Positions 56,270 to 64,000 of a DNA stretch of 64,000 nt are shown here, piece after piece. The DNA lies in contig UCJD01000012.1 of the NCBI GenBank assembly GCA_900472605.1, positions 62,001 to 126,000 on the forward strand. Direction: 5' to 3'. The position numbers and the translations under genes were made by a program. Origin of the DNA: Hyphomicrobiales bacterium (GTDB taxonomy: Bacteria; Pseudomonadota; Alphaproteobacteria; Rhizobiales; Rhizobiaceae). The notes below the pieces were generated by a model. It was given only the letters and a program-made list of their open reading frames with translations, was not told the DNA's origin and made no database searches. Numbering within the stretch: the first letter of the stretch is position 1; every line of letters begins with the position of its first letter.

Positions 56270-56402
56270 GGCTGTCCGTTCGGATGTGGTCGGATTGCCG
56301 CCCCACAACTCTATGATGTCATACATCCCACGTTAACAATTGTGTCACGAAAGTGTCATTCCGTCTGACTATAAGCGGCTAAATTTCCTTCCGTTGATTG
56401 TC

Positions 56403-57476
56403 ATGACATCCACTTTTTCTGCACAACCAGCCGCCGTGTCGGTGACGGGTCTCAGCCTGCATTTTGGCTCGAACGCCGTTCTCAAGAACGTCGATCTCGC
56501 GCTTGAGAAGGGCAAGGTTTTGGCGCTGCTCGGCCCGTCCGGTTGCGGCAAGACCACGCTTCTGCGGCTGGTGGCCGGTCTGTTGGCGCCGACCAGGGGC
56601 AGCGTGAAGATCAACGGCAACGTGGTGGCCGATGCCGCCGGTGGACTGTTCGTGCCGCCGGAAAGGCGCGGCCTCGGCATGGTATTTCAGGACTACGCGC
56701 TCTGGCCCCATCTGAGCGTCGCGGACAATATCGCCTTCCCGCTGCAGATGCGTGGCGTCAGCCGCAAGGACTGCGAGCGGCGCGTTGCTGCGGCGCTTGA
56801 ACGGGTCGGCCTCGGCGGTTTCGGCGGCCGGCGGATCAGCGATATGTCTGGCGGGCAGCAGCAGCGTGTTGCAATCGCCCGCGCCATCGTAGCCGAGCCG
56901 GCAATCGTCCTCTTCGACGAGCCAATGTCGAACCTCGACCGTGAGCTTCGCGAGACCATGGTGCGGGAGATTGGCGCGTTGATGTCGGATCTCGGCCTTA
57001 CCGCGATCTACGTCACCCATGATCAGAGCGAGGCGTTTTCGCTGGCCGATCAGGTCGCCGTGATGCGCGGCGGCGTTATCGAGCAGATGGCAGCGCCTGA
57101 AACGCTGGTGAGTGCCCCGGCGACGCCCGAAGTCGCGGAGTTCCTCCGCCTCGGCTGCGTCGTTCCCGTCGCTCGCGAGGATAATGGTCTTCGTCTCAAG
57201 GAAACCGGTATCGTCCTGAAGGACGACAATGCCCCCGCCGGCGCGACGCATGTGTTGCTGCCGTCTCAGGCCGTGCGCCTGACATCGGGCGAAGGCTTTC
57301 CCGCCGAGGTCGTCCACTCGCAGTTCCGTGGCGACGGCTATCTGACCACGGTTGCGCTAGGCACCCGGCCGGCTGCAAGAGAACTCACATTCCTGGCGCG
57401 TCAGCGCGCTGTCGCCGGTGAGGTGGTGAACCTCGTCATCGATAGCGGGGACATGCGCTGGTTCACGCGTAACTGA
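56403..57476 (+). CDS. Fbp/Pot-type ABC transporter ATP-binding protein
   Basis: 357 residues: Walker A GPSGCGKTTLLR, signature MSGGQQQRVAIARAI, Walker B IVLFDEPMSNLD, H-loop YVTHDQSEAFS, and a C-terminal TOBE-like domain from about 270. This group drives import of iron(III), polyamines, phosphonates or sulfate. It heads an ATPase, binding protein, permease operon immediately after the pqq genes; a separate promoter is likely in the 193-base gap. The ATG at 56403 replaces an upstream extension. Confidence 0.87.
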   Translation: MTSTFSAQPAAVSVTGLSLHFGSNAVLKNVDLALEKGKVLALLGPSGCGKTTLLRLVAGLLAPTRGSVKINGNVVADAAGGLFVPPERRGLGMVFQDYALWPHLSVADNIAFPLQMRGVSRKDCERRVAAALERVGLGGFGGRRISDMSGGQQQRVAIARAIVAEPAIVLFDEPMSNLDRELRETMVREIGALMSDLGLTAIYVTHDQSEAFSLADQVAVMRGGVIEQMAAPETLVSAPATPEVAEFLRLGCVVPVAREDNGLRLKETGIVLKDDNAPAGATHVLLPSQAVRLTSGEGFPAEVVHSQFRGDGYLTTVALGTRPAARELTFLARQRAVAGEVVNLVIDSGDMRWFTRN

Positions 57477-57504
57477 AGCATATCAAACACTTATGGAGGC
57501 ATAT

Positions 57505-58467
57505 ATGAGCAGATCATTTTTCGGTGCGGGCTTCGCCCTCATCGCTGGCGTACTCGCTGCAGGCGTCGCGCACGCTGACATCACCGTCTACTCCGCCGGC
57601 CCCGGCAGCCTGATTGAGAAGCTTGCCGCCGGCTACACCAAGCAGACCGGCCACAAGGTCGAGGTGTTCCAGGCAACGACCGGCAAGATCATGGCTCGCA
57701 TCGAGGCCGAAGCCGCAAATCCCGTCGTCGACGTCCTGATTTCGGCATCTTGGGATACGGCAACCGATTTCACCAAGCGTGGCTGGCTGGTATCCTACAC
57801 GAGCCCGAACGCTGTCAAGGTTCCCGATTTCCTCAAGTCCGAGACCGCTGTCGCTCAAGGCGTTTCCGCGCTCGGCATCGCCTGGAACCCCGCAAGCAAC
57901 ACGCCGAAGCCGACCGAATGGGCCGACCTCGCAAAGCCCGAGTACAAGGACCTCGTCAACCTGCCGGATCCAGCGCAGTCGGGTGCGAGCTTCGAGCTGG
58001 TGGCCGCTCTTGCCGGTAGCCAGGGCTGGGACCTCTTCTCCAAGCTCCATGCCAACGGCGCCGTTGTCGCCGGTGCCAATGCCGAGGCCCTGAACCCGGT
58101 TCTTCAGGGTGCTAAGGCGGCCGTCTTCGGCGCGGTCGATTACATCTCGCTCGCCGGCAAGGCAAAGGGCGAAACGATCGACGTCATCTTCCCGGCTTCC
58201 GGCACTGTCGTCGCACCGCGTCCGGCGATGATCCTCAGCTGGTCGAAGCATCAGGATGAAGCCAAGCAGTTTATCGACTACATGCTGTCCGACGAAGGTC
58301 AGAAGCTTGTCGCCGCCACCTACCTGATGCCTGCCCGCAGCGATATCCCTGCCAACCGTCCGCTGGTTGCTGATCTCAAGGTTCTCAAGATCGACGCCGC
58401 TGCCGTTTACGGCAAGCGCGACGAGACGCTGAAGGAATTCGGCAAGATTTTCGCTGCCGGCAACTAA
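57505..58467 (+). CDS. Fbp-type periplasmic binding protein
   Basis: 320 residues: signal peptide ending AAGVAHA, mature ADITVYSAGPGSLIEK, then QATTGKIMARIEAE and PVVDVLISASWDTA segments of the AfuA/FbpA/PhnS group. I do not see the tandem tyrosines that bind iron in FbpA, so a metal-free ligand such as a phosphonate, polyol or sugar phosphate is also possible. GGAGG lies seven bases before the ATG at 57505. Confidence 0.8.
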   Translation: MSRSFFGAGFALIAGVLAAGVAHADITVYSAGPGSLIEKLAAGYTKQTGHKVEVFQATTGKIMARIEAEAANPVVDVLISASWDTATDFTKRGWLVSYTSPNAVKVPDFLKSETAVAQGVSALGIAWNPASNTPKPTEWADLAKPEYKDLVNLPDPAQSGASFELVAALAGSQGWDLFSKLHANGAVVAGANAEALNPVLQGAKAAVFGAVDYISLAGKAKGETIDVIFPASGTVVAPRPAMILSWSKHQDEAKQFIDYMLSDEGQKLVAATYLMPARSDIPANRPLVADLKVLKIDAAAVYGKRDETLKEFGKIFAAGN

Positions 58468-58495
58468 GACCGAAGAGCAACCGAGACTGAACAGC

Positions 58496-60175
58496 ATGAA
58501 AGCGAACGGCGCAGCCGGCACCGGGCCGATAGCATGGGTGGCGACATTGGGTCTGATTGTCGTCGTGGCCGTGCCGTTCGTCTTCATTGTCCTCCAGGCG
58601 ATTTTCCCTGAATTGGGGCGGAGTTCTCTTGCCGCCCCGTTCCTGCATCTTCCAGAGATGCTGTCCGATCCCAAGCTTTTGCGCATGGGCGGCAATTCGG
58701 TCATTCTCGGCATCTGCGTCATGCTCGCGGCCGCCTTGCTGGCCGTGCCGCTTGCCGTCTTTCGCGCCCTGTTCAAGGTGCCCTTTGCGATCTTCTGGGA
58801 CGTGGCGCTGCTCGTTCCCTTCATGATCCCGCCCTATATCGCGACGCTCGGCTGGATAATGACGCTGCAGCCGCGCGGCTATCTGCAGCAGTTGACCGGT
58901 GTTCACCTTGCCCCCTACTTGTTTTCCCTGGCGGGGATGACGACGGTGATGGCGCTCAACACATTTCCGCTGGTCTATTTCGCTGTCTCGCGCACGATCG
59001 AGGCGGTCGGAGCGCGCTATGCCGATGTCGGTCGCGTGTTCGGCGCGTCTTCCTGGCGTGCTTTCTGGCGGATCACGCTGCCGCTTTCGACGCCGGGGCT
59101 GGCCGCCAGCCTTCTCCTGGTCTTTGCCGCGGCGATCGAGGAATATGGTACGCCGGCAGCACTTGGGCGGCGTTCTGGTTTCGACGTGCTGGTGACCGAG
59201 ATCGATCTGCGCATTTCCGACTGGCCCATCGACCTTGCCGGCGCCGCCGTCTTCTCGCTGATGCTGGTGATCCTGTCGCTGGCAGCATTCATGGCGCAGC
59301 GATGGATTCTCGCGCGCCGCTCCTATGTGACGACAGGCGGCAAGCCCCAGGCCAAGGACAAGCGTCCGCTCGGAATCCTGACCATTCCGGTTCTCATCCT
59401 CTTTGGTCTGGTGACGACGCTTGCCACCGTGATCCCGCTTCTGGCGATCCTGGCGACCGCGCTGTCGAACACAATCTCCGGCGGCCTTGCGGTCAGCAAC
59501 CTCGGCCTCTCCAATTTCGCCGCGATCGCTGATAACAGCGCGGGCGCGCTGCGGGCGCTCGGCAACAGCTTCGCACTCGGATTGGGCACGGCCTTGCTGA
59601 CCGGCGTCCTCGGCGCCGTCTCGGCCTATGCGGTGGCGAAGACCAGATTTCGCGGCCGCATGGTGCTCGATCTGCTCACAGCCTTGCCGAATGCGTTACC
59701 CGGCGTGGTCGTCGCCGTCGGGCTCATTCTGGCGTGGAACCAGCCGGTGCTGCCCATCACGCCCTACAACACGCCGCTTATCCTGCTTCTCGCCTATTGC
59801 TGCATCCTGTTGCCGCAGCCGATGCGCTACACCACCGCGGCGCTGCACCAGATCGGCGACAATCTCGAAGCCGCCGCGCGTGTCTGCGGCGCCAGCGCCT
59901 TTACCGCGTTTCGCCGCATCCTGTTGCCGCTGATCGCGCCGAGCCTGATCACGGCGATGCTGCTTGTCTTCGCGGTCGCGACCCGCGAACTCGTTGCGTC
60001 GATCCTGGTCGCTCCTGTCGGTATGCAGACGATCTCGGTCTTCATCTGGCGGCAGTTCGAGCAGGGATCGATCGGTCTCGGCATGGCGATGGCCTTCGTC
60101 ACGGTCGTGCTGACCACGCTGATCCCGTTGGTGCTGTTGTCCCTCCTGAGGCGAAGTGGGCTCGTCGCGGAGTAG
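58496..60175 (+). CDS. Fbp-type ABC transporter permease with two fused permease domains
   Basis: 559 residues with about twelve membrane helices, in two homologous halves. EAA-type loops occur in both: YADVGRVFGASSWRAFWRI near 180 and LEAAARVCGASAFTAFRRI near 456. Fused permeases of this kind are the FbpB/AfuB pattern. It completes the importer started at 56403. Overall cargo unassigned. Confidence 0.87.
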   Translation: MKANGAAGTGPIAWVATLGLIVVVAVPFVFIVLQAIFPELGRSSLAAPFLHLPEMLSDPKLLRMGGNSVILGICVMLAAALLAVPLAVFRALFKVPFAIFWDVALLVPFMIPPYIATLGWIMTLQPRGYLQQLTGVHLAPYLFSLAGMTTVMALNTFPLVYFAVSRTIEAVGARYADVGRVFGASSWRAFWRITLPLSTPGLAASLLLVFAAAIEEYGTPAALGRRSGFDVLVTEIDLRISDWPIDLAGAAVFSLMLVILSLAAFMAQRWILARRSYVTTGGKPQAKDKRPLGILTIPVLILFGLVTTLATVIPLLAILATALSNTISGGLAVSNLGLSNFAAIADNSAGALRALGNSFALGLGTALLTGVLGAVSAYAVAKTRFRGRMVLDLLTALPNALPGVVVAVGLILAWNQPVLPITPYNTPLILLLAYCCILLPQPMRYTTAALHQIGDNLEAAARVCGASAFTAFRRILLPLIAPSLITAMLLVFAVATRELVASILVAPVGMQTISVFIWRQFEQGSIGLGMAMAFVTVVLTTLIPLVLLSLLRRSGLVAE

Positions 60176-60379
60176 TTTCCGGCTTCTATGGTGGCCCTGA
60201 GGGGGCGGTCGGTCCCTTCGTTTTGTCCACAATGTATATGACCTCCACTGGTATTGGCCCTCTCCGCTTGACGATTATCCTTGCCGATCGGTTCAATTTC
60301 CCCATTGTTTTTATGGGTGTACCCACTCGATTCGGTCGCCGTGGCGGCGGAACGGGGACGACGGCAGAGATCAGGGATA

Positions 60380-61348
60380 ATGGCAGAACAGTTCGATATG
60401 TTCTCGGGTGGCGTAAGCCAGGCCTCCGGACACACCGCGCGTAAGGTATCGCTGAAAAGGCAGACTCCAAGCGATGTCAGCGAGCAGGGCATGGTCGATT
60501 GCCTCCTTGAAACAGGCCGCTACCGGATTTTGAAAAAGCTTGAGCCGCGCGCCGTCGCTACGACACAGCGCCCCGGCTTTCCGCTCCGTGGCGTCATCCT
60601 CGATACCGAAACCACCGGTCTCAGCCACCGCAAGGATGAGATCATCGAGATCGGTGTCATCGCGTTCAGCTTCGACCACGCTGGCAATATCGGTGACGTC
60701 ACGGGCGTTTACGGCGGCATGCAGCAGCCGACGGTGACGATACCGCCCGAGATCACCAAGCTGACAGGCATCACCGATGCCATGGTCGCGGGGCAGGAGA
60801 TCGATCTGGCGGCATTCAAGACCCTGATCGAGCCGGCCGATCTGATCATCGCCCACAATGCTGGCTTCGACCGGCCGTTCTGCGAGGCTTTCTCGCAGAT
60901 TTTCGCCGGAAAGGCCTGGGCGTGCTCCAATGCGGAGATCGACTGGTCGGCCCGTGGTTTCGAAGGCACGAAGCTTGGCTATCTTGTCGGGCAGGCGGGC
61001 TATTTCCACGATGGCCATCGTGCGGTCGACGATTGCTTCGCACTGCTCGAAGTGCTTTGCCAGGATGCGGGTGCCGGCACAGCGTTCGCTGAACTCTATG
61101 CGGCCAGCCAGCATGCGCGCATCCGCATCTATGCGGAAAACAGCCCCTTCGACATGAAGGATCATCTGAAGGCGCGTGGCTATCGTTGGTCTGACGGTAG
61201 CGACGGCCGTCCGAAGTCCTGGTGGGTCGAGGTGGGTGAGGACGCGCTCGAGGATGAACTCGCCTTTCTCCGGTCGGATATCTACCGCTGGCCGGACGCC
61301 GATCCGCCAATCCGGCGGCTGACGGCCTTCGATCGCTTCAGGGCATAA
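60380..61348 (+). CDS. 3'-5' exonuclease, DnaQ-like (DNA polymerase III epsilon family)
   Basis: 322 residues. DEDDh motifs: Exo I VILDTETTGLS near 76-86, Exo II IIAHNAGFDRPF near 161-172, Exo III YFHDGHRAVDDC near 219-230. The C-terminal tail YAENSPFDMKDHLKARGYRW near 265-284 with a following WWVEV is a small conserved add-on found in many proteobacterial DnaQ paralogues. It is not the replicative epsilon subunit by its N-terminus. AGGG is four bases before the ATG. Confidence 0.85.
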   Translation: MAEQFDMFSGGVSQASGHTARKVSLKRQTPSDVSEQGMVDCLLETGRYRILKKLEPRAVATTQRPGFPLRGVILDTETTGLSHRKDEIIEIGVIAFSFDHAGNIGDVTGVYGGMQQPTVTIPPEITKLTGITDAMVAGQEIDLAAFKTLIEPADLIIAHNAGFDRPFCEAFSQIFAGKAWACSNAEIDWSARGFEGTKLGYLVGQAGYFHDGHRAVDDCFALLEVLCQDAGAGTAFAELYAASQHARIRIYAENSPFDMKDHLKARGYRWSDGSDGRPKSWWVEVGEDALEDELAFLRSDIYRWPDADPPIRRLTAFDRFRA

Positions 61349-61513
61349 TCGCTGTACACGGCCGACAGGTGGACCTCTGCATTTCGTGCATGGGTGGCGT
61401 GATGCATTGTCGCTGTTTTGCTCAGAAAGAAGCACCTATATTAGCGACATCAAACGACGCCGGAGCCAATCACGGTTGCTGACGTCAAACGAACCTCAGG
61501 AAAGGGGATCACC

Positions 61514-61660
61514 ATGAACGTAGCACGCAGCCTGAACAACTGGCGCAAGTACCGTCAGACCGTCACCGAACTTGGCCGCATGAGCAACCGCGAACTGAAT
61601 GACCTCGGTATCGACCGCAGCGACATCCGTGCCGTAGCCCGCGCTTCCGTAGCGCTCTGA
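61514..61660 (+). CDS. DUF1127 small basic protein, 48 residues
   Basis: MNVARSLNNWRKYRQTVTEL followed by RMSNRELNDLGIDRSDI is the classical DUF1127 pattern (an arginine-rich, YjiS-like domain). Members bind RNA or control small-RNA turnover, as with CcaF1 in Rhodobacter, and affect stress and phosphate or carbon metabolism. AAAGGGGA lies seven bases before the ATG. Directly downstream, beyond a terminator, lies an anti-Shine-Dalgarno RNA, a pairing seen in other alphaproteobacteria. Confidence 0.9.
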   Translation: MNVARSLNNWRKYRQTVTELGRMSNRELNDLGIDRSDIRAVARASVAL

Positions 61661-61680
61661 GCCTTTCGAACACAAATCCA

Positions 61681-61724
61681 AACGCAGAAACGCCCGCTCG
61701 ATCGCAGCGGGCGTTTCTGCGTTT
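61681..61724 (+). terminator. Strong Rho-independent terminator after the DUF1127 gene
   Basis: AACGCAGAAACGCCCGCT pairs perfectly (18 base pairs) with its complement, then TTTTG. It is 20 bases after the stop. Confidence 0.9.
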
Positions 61725-61805
61725 TGTCCCGCTGTTTATCTCATAAAGACATCGATTTTTATTCCATGCGTTTGACGCATAGCTGCACTGCACAATGATG
61801 CCTAG

Positions 61806-61992
61806 AAAATGAACAGGAGTTGGATACAGTCACTTTCAACGAAGCGATGCACCTCCTCCCGCAAAGCTTCGTGGTTCAGGCGCCCCACTCCTCCTCCCAG
61901 GGTCGCCTGAGGAACAACAGCACTCCTCCTCCCAGCTGTTGTTCGGTTCTTTTCGAAAGCCTGCCGCACCTCCTCCCGCGGCAGGCTTTTTC
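61806..61992 (+). ncRNA. Cuckoo/alpha-r14-type small RNA with four CCTCCTCCC loops
   Basis: Four successive hairpins each show CCTCCTCCC in the loop: stem CGAAGC/GCTTCG with loop motif at 61852-61860; CAGGCG/CGCCTG with 61890-61898; GAACAACAGC/GCTGTTGTTC with 61925-61933; and a 12-bp stem AAAGCCTGCCGC/GCGGCAGGCTTT with 61969-61977. The last stem runs into TTTTT and doubles as the terminator. The motif is complementary to Shine-Dalgarno GGAGG and matches the cuckoo/alpha-r14 family (for example NfeR1 in Sinorhizobium), which represses translation of transporter mRNAs. A TTGACG -35-like hexamer lies at 61772-61777; the 5' end is estimated. Confidence 0.87.
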
Positions 61993-62139
61993 GATTCTGG
62001 GCCATGCTTATCGACGTGAACCTTGAGCTCGACACGATGAAGCGTTGACACTGTGGTCACACTGGCACGCCTGTATCCTAGGCCGGAACTGTGCCATGAA
62101 GCGTGACCTTTCACCAATTGGCTTTTAACGGTGCGCATC

Positions 62140-63162
62140 ATGAAGAAAATCGGCTTCCTATCGTTCGGACATTGGACACCGTCGCCACAGTCCGGCACCC
62201 GCTCGGCAGGCGACGCGCTTCTCCAGTCAATCGATCTTGCCGTTGCTGTCGAGGAGCTTGGTGCTGACGGCGCCTATTTCCGCGCCCACCACTTTGCCCG
62301 CCAGCTCGCCTCACCATTTCCGTTGCTTGCCGCGGTCGGCGCCAAGACCAGCCGTATCGAGATCGGGACCGGCGTCATCGACATGCGCTACGAAAACCCG
62401 CTCTACATGGCCGAGGACGCTGGCGCCGCCGATCTGATCTCAGGAGGGCGGTTGCAGCTCGGGATCAGCCGTGGTTCGCCAGAGCAGGTGATCGACGGCT
62501 GGCGCTACTTTGGCTATCAGCCGCCTGAAGGGGGCTCCGATGCTGATATCGGTCGCCGCCATGCGGAAGTGTTGCTCGATGTTCTGCGCGGCGAAGGTTT
62601 CGCCCAGCCCAACCCGCGTCCGATGTTCCCCAATCCGCCCGGCCTGCTGCGCCTCGAGCCCCATTCCGAGGGCCTGCGTGAGCGCATCTGGTGGGGCTCC
62701 GGCTCGAACGCCACGGCCGTCTGGGCAGCCAAGCTTGGAATGAACCTGCAGAGCTCGACGCTGAAGGACGACGAGACCGGCGAGCCCTTCCATGTGCAGC
62801 AGGCCGCGCAGATCCGCGCTTATCGCGAAGCATGGAAAGAAGCCGGCCACACGCGCACGCCGCGCGTATCGGTCAGCCGCAGCATCTTCGCGCTGGTGGA
62901 CGACCGCGACCGGGCCTATTTCGGCGGCAGCGGCCAGGGAGACGACAAGATCGGCTTTATCGACGAGAAGACGAGGGCGATCTTCGGCCGTACCTATGCC
63001 GCCGAACCCGATGCCCTTATCAAGCAGCTGGCCAAGGATGAAGCGATCGCCGAAGCCGACACCTTGCTGCTGACCGTGCCCAATCAGCTGGGCGTGGACT
63101 ATAACGCGCATGTGGTGGAGCAGATCTTGACCCATGTCGCGCCTGCCCTGGGTTGGCGCTAA
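62140..63162 (+). CDS. LLM-class flavin-dependent monooxygenase (luciferase-like)
   Basis: 340 residues of the bacterial luciferase TIM-barrel fold: IGFLSFGHWTPSPQSGTRSA near 4-23, AYFRAHHFARQLASPFPLL near 46-64, RIEIGTGVIDMRYENP near 73-88 and RLQLGISRGSPEQ near 107-119. These segments bind FMN in LLM proteins. Substrate unknown; relatives oxidise alkanesulfonates or various organics. ATG at 62140 chosen over a GTG nine bases earlier. Monocistronic with its own terminator. Confidence 0.83.
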   Translation: MKKIGFLSFGHWTPSPQSGTRSAGDALLQSIDLAVAVEELGADGAYFRAHHFARQLASPFPLLAAVGAKTSRIEIGTGVIDMRYENPLYMAEDAGAADLISGGRLQLGISRGSPEQVIDGWRYFGYQPPEGGSDADIGRRHAEVLLDVLRGEGFAQPNPRPMFPNPPGLLRLEPHSEGLRERIWWGSGSNATAVWAAKLGMNLQSSTLKDDETGEPFHVQQAAQIRAYREAWKEAGHTRTPRVSVSRSIFALVDDRDRAYFGGSGQGDDKIGFIDEKTRAIFGRTYAAEPDALIKQLAKDEAIAEADTLLLTVPNQLGVDYNAHVVEQILTHVAPALGWR

Positions 63163-63195
63163 GCCGCCTTCACCCCAGTGGCTACCCGTTGAGAG

Positions 63196-63235
63196 ATGCC
63201 GGGCCTCCAGGAGGTCCGGCATTTCCCGTTTTGTA
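63196..63235. terminator. Terminator between convergent genes
   Basis: A 13-bp near-perfect stem ATGCCGGGCCTCC/GGAGGTCCGGCAT is followed by TTCCCGTTTTG on the plus strand. Confidence 0.7.
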
Positions 63236-63249
63236 TCAACAACCGCGCG

Positions 63250-64000
63250 TCATTCGGCCGCTGCCGGCGGAACCGCGCCGCCGCCGAGTTGCAGCAAGGG
63301 AATCTTGGGCGAGAAGAAGCGCGGCTTGTGGAACTTGCGCGGTGCTTCGCGGCCGTTCAGCGTATAGGGCTCGATATCGCCGACCAGAACGGCCGGCCGT
63401 GCGAACATGCGCTGCATAAGCCCCTGGACAGCGAGCACAGGATAGGCGCGCGCAGGCATTACCTCCGGCATTTCGCTGAACATGCGTTGCACCATCTTGC
63501 GCCTGATATCCTCGGCGCCCTTCTTGATCTCGTAATCGTCGCGCCGGTCTCGAATGGCGACGATCGCGAGCGACAGGCCCGAATTCGCCCGGTCCATGCT
63601 GGTGATCTGCCCGGCGACGTCGAAATTGTCGAAGGGCGCGAAGATCAGGATGTCGCCCAGCCGCATCTGGCTGAGCGTGTTCTCCTCGCGCATGGTGATC
63701 TTGGCCGTGTCGACCGAGATCGTATCGATCATGCACGCGGCCGCCTTCCCGCCGCTGGCGACCTGGCCTTCGCGCGCAAGCGCAAGCTCGAGCTTCTCAA
63801 GGGGCGGGCGGGGGAGCTCGATACAGACCAGCATCGAGACGAATGCGTAGACCATGACGACCATGCCCCAGGCGACGCTGAAGCCGTCGAGATCGTTATA
63901 GGTGCCGAGCAACGGCCCGTTGAGCATGCCGACGAAGGTCAGCACGATGATGGCGAAGAACGTCGCGGCGATCGGATAGAGCACCTCCACGCGCCCACGA
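63250..64000 (-). CDS. Membrane beta-glucan/cellulose-type glycosyltransferase, C-terminal part (cut by window end)
   Basis: The open frame continues past the window edge; the first visible codons read RGRVEVLYPIAA, so the apparent ATG/GTG near 63990 is internal. Two transmembrane helices (VLYPIAATFFAIIVLTFVG and AWGMVVMVYAFVSMLVCIEL) are followed by a cytoplasmic beta-rich domain. This layout, helices then ELPRPPLEKLELAL, is that of rhizobial GT2 polysaccharide synthases such as cellulose, curdlan or mixed-linkage glucan synthases; their C-terminus often binds c-di-GMP. A PilZ motif is not clear here (only RANSGLSL). The catalytic domain lies outside the window. Confidence 0.55.
   Translation of the reverse strand, partial: RGRVEVLYPIAATFFAIIVLTFVGMLNGPLLGTYNDLDGFSVAWGMVVMVYAFVSMLVCIELPRPPLEKLELALAREGQVASGGKAAACMIDTISVDTAKITMREENTLSQMRLGDILIFAPFDNFDVAGQITSMDRANSGLSLAIVAIRDRRDDYEIKKGAEDIRRKMVQRMFSEMPEVMPARAYPVLAVQGLMQRMFARPAVLVGDIEPYTLNGREAPRKFHKPRFFSPKIPLLQLGGGAVPPAAAE

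Noticed and set aside
61849..61980. CRISPR-like array because of the regularly repeated CCTCCTCCC
   Set aside because: Repeat units are only nine bases, spacers are the complementary arms of hairpins, and no cas genes are present.
61820..62026. Open frame of 68 codons over the small RNA
   Set aside because: It starts at a TTG and translates the hairpin repeats as low-complexity sequence; the four stem-loops explain the region better.

Overview
This 64 kb window reads as chromosome or chromid DNA of a plant-associated alphaproteobacterium, most likely Rhizobiaceae (Rhizobium/Agrobacterium-like). The case rests on dense GC-rich coding, many ABC sugar importers with dedicated LacI, ROK, GntR and LysR regulators, a DUF1127 gene next to an anti-Shine-Dalgarno 'cuckoo'/alpha-r14 small RNA, a pqqABCDE operon, and a RuBisCO-like protein inside a D-apiose cluster. 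I saw no rRNA or tRNA gene, insertion sequence, prophage or CRISPR array.

Layout. 0-3.2 kb: CbpA/CbpM co-chaperones, an inositol-monophosphatase-family enzyme and a LacI regulator with paired operator-like palindromes. 3.2-10.9 kb: an iron module with an AraC regulator, a TonB-dependent siderophore-type receptor, a three-PAS hybrid histidine kinase and a heme oxygenase. 11.0-19.6 kb (minus strand): SsuABC-like importer, APH-fold phosphotransferase, HutC-type GntR regulator and three dehydrogenases of the HisD, Zn-ADH and SDR families. That trio matches the HpsN/HpsP/HpsO set for 2,3-dihydroxypropane-1-sulfonate (DHPS). 19.6-20.8 kb: an ion channel with a C-terminal zinc ribbon and a small protein. 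21.1-28.3 kb: CUT1 sugar ABC importer with a signal-less clan-A-type glycoside hydrolase, controlled by a divergent ROK regulator.

28.4-43.0 kb is the centrepiece, an apparently complete D-apiose catabolic locus: ribose-type ABC importer plus DUF2291 lipoprotein, ApsD dehydrogenase, ApnL lactonase, ApnO oxidoisomerase, OiaK kinase, OiaX RuBisCO-like decarboxylase, TpiA- and RpiB-family tetrose-phosphate isomerases, a DhaK/DhaL pair and a divergent FadR-type regulator. The inferred flow is D-apiose -> apionolactone -> D-apionate -> 3-oxo-isoapionate -> its 4-phosphate -> L-erythrulose 1-phosphate + CO2 -> D-erythrulose 4-phosphate -> D-erythrose 4-phosphate. The glycoside hydrolase next door could supply apiose from imported apiosides; that is inference.

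43.1-48.0 kb: a membrane-bound FAD-dependent sugar/polyol dehydrogenase complex (GMC subunit, Tat-exported small subunit, triheme cytochrome c) with a LysR regulator. 48.0-52.8 kb: small protein, two aldo/keto reductases, LysR regulator and MFS exporter. 53.0-56.2 kb: pqqABCDE, including the 31-residue PqqA. 56.4-60.2 kb: an Fbp-type ABC importer. 60.4-64 kb: DnaQ-like exonuclease, DUF1127 protein, a four-hairpin anti-SD small RNA, a luciferase-like monooxygenase, and the C-terminal part of a membrane glucan synthase cut by the window end.

Functions were assigned by reading translated sequences and motifs; no database search was possible. Start codons were adjusted where a Shine-Dalgarno sequence or family N-terminus favoured an internal start.
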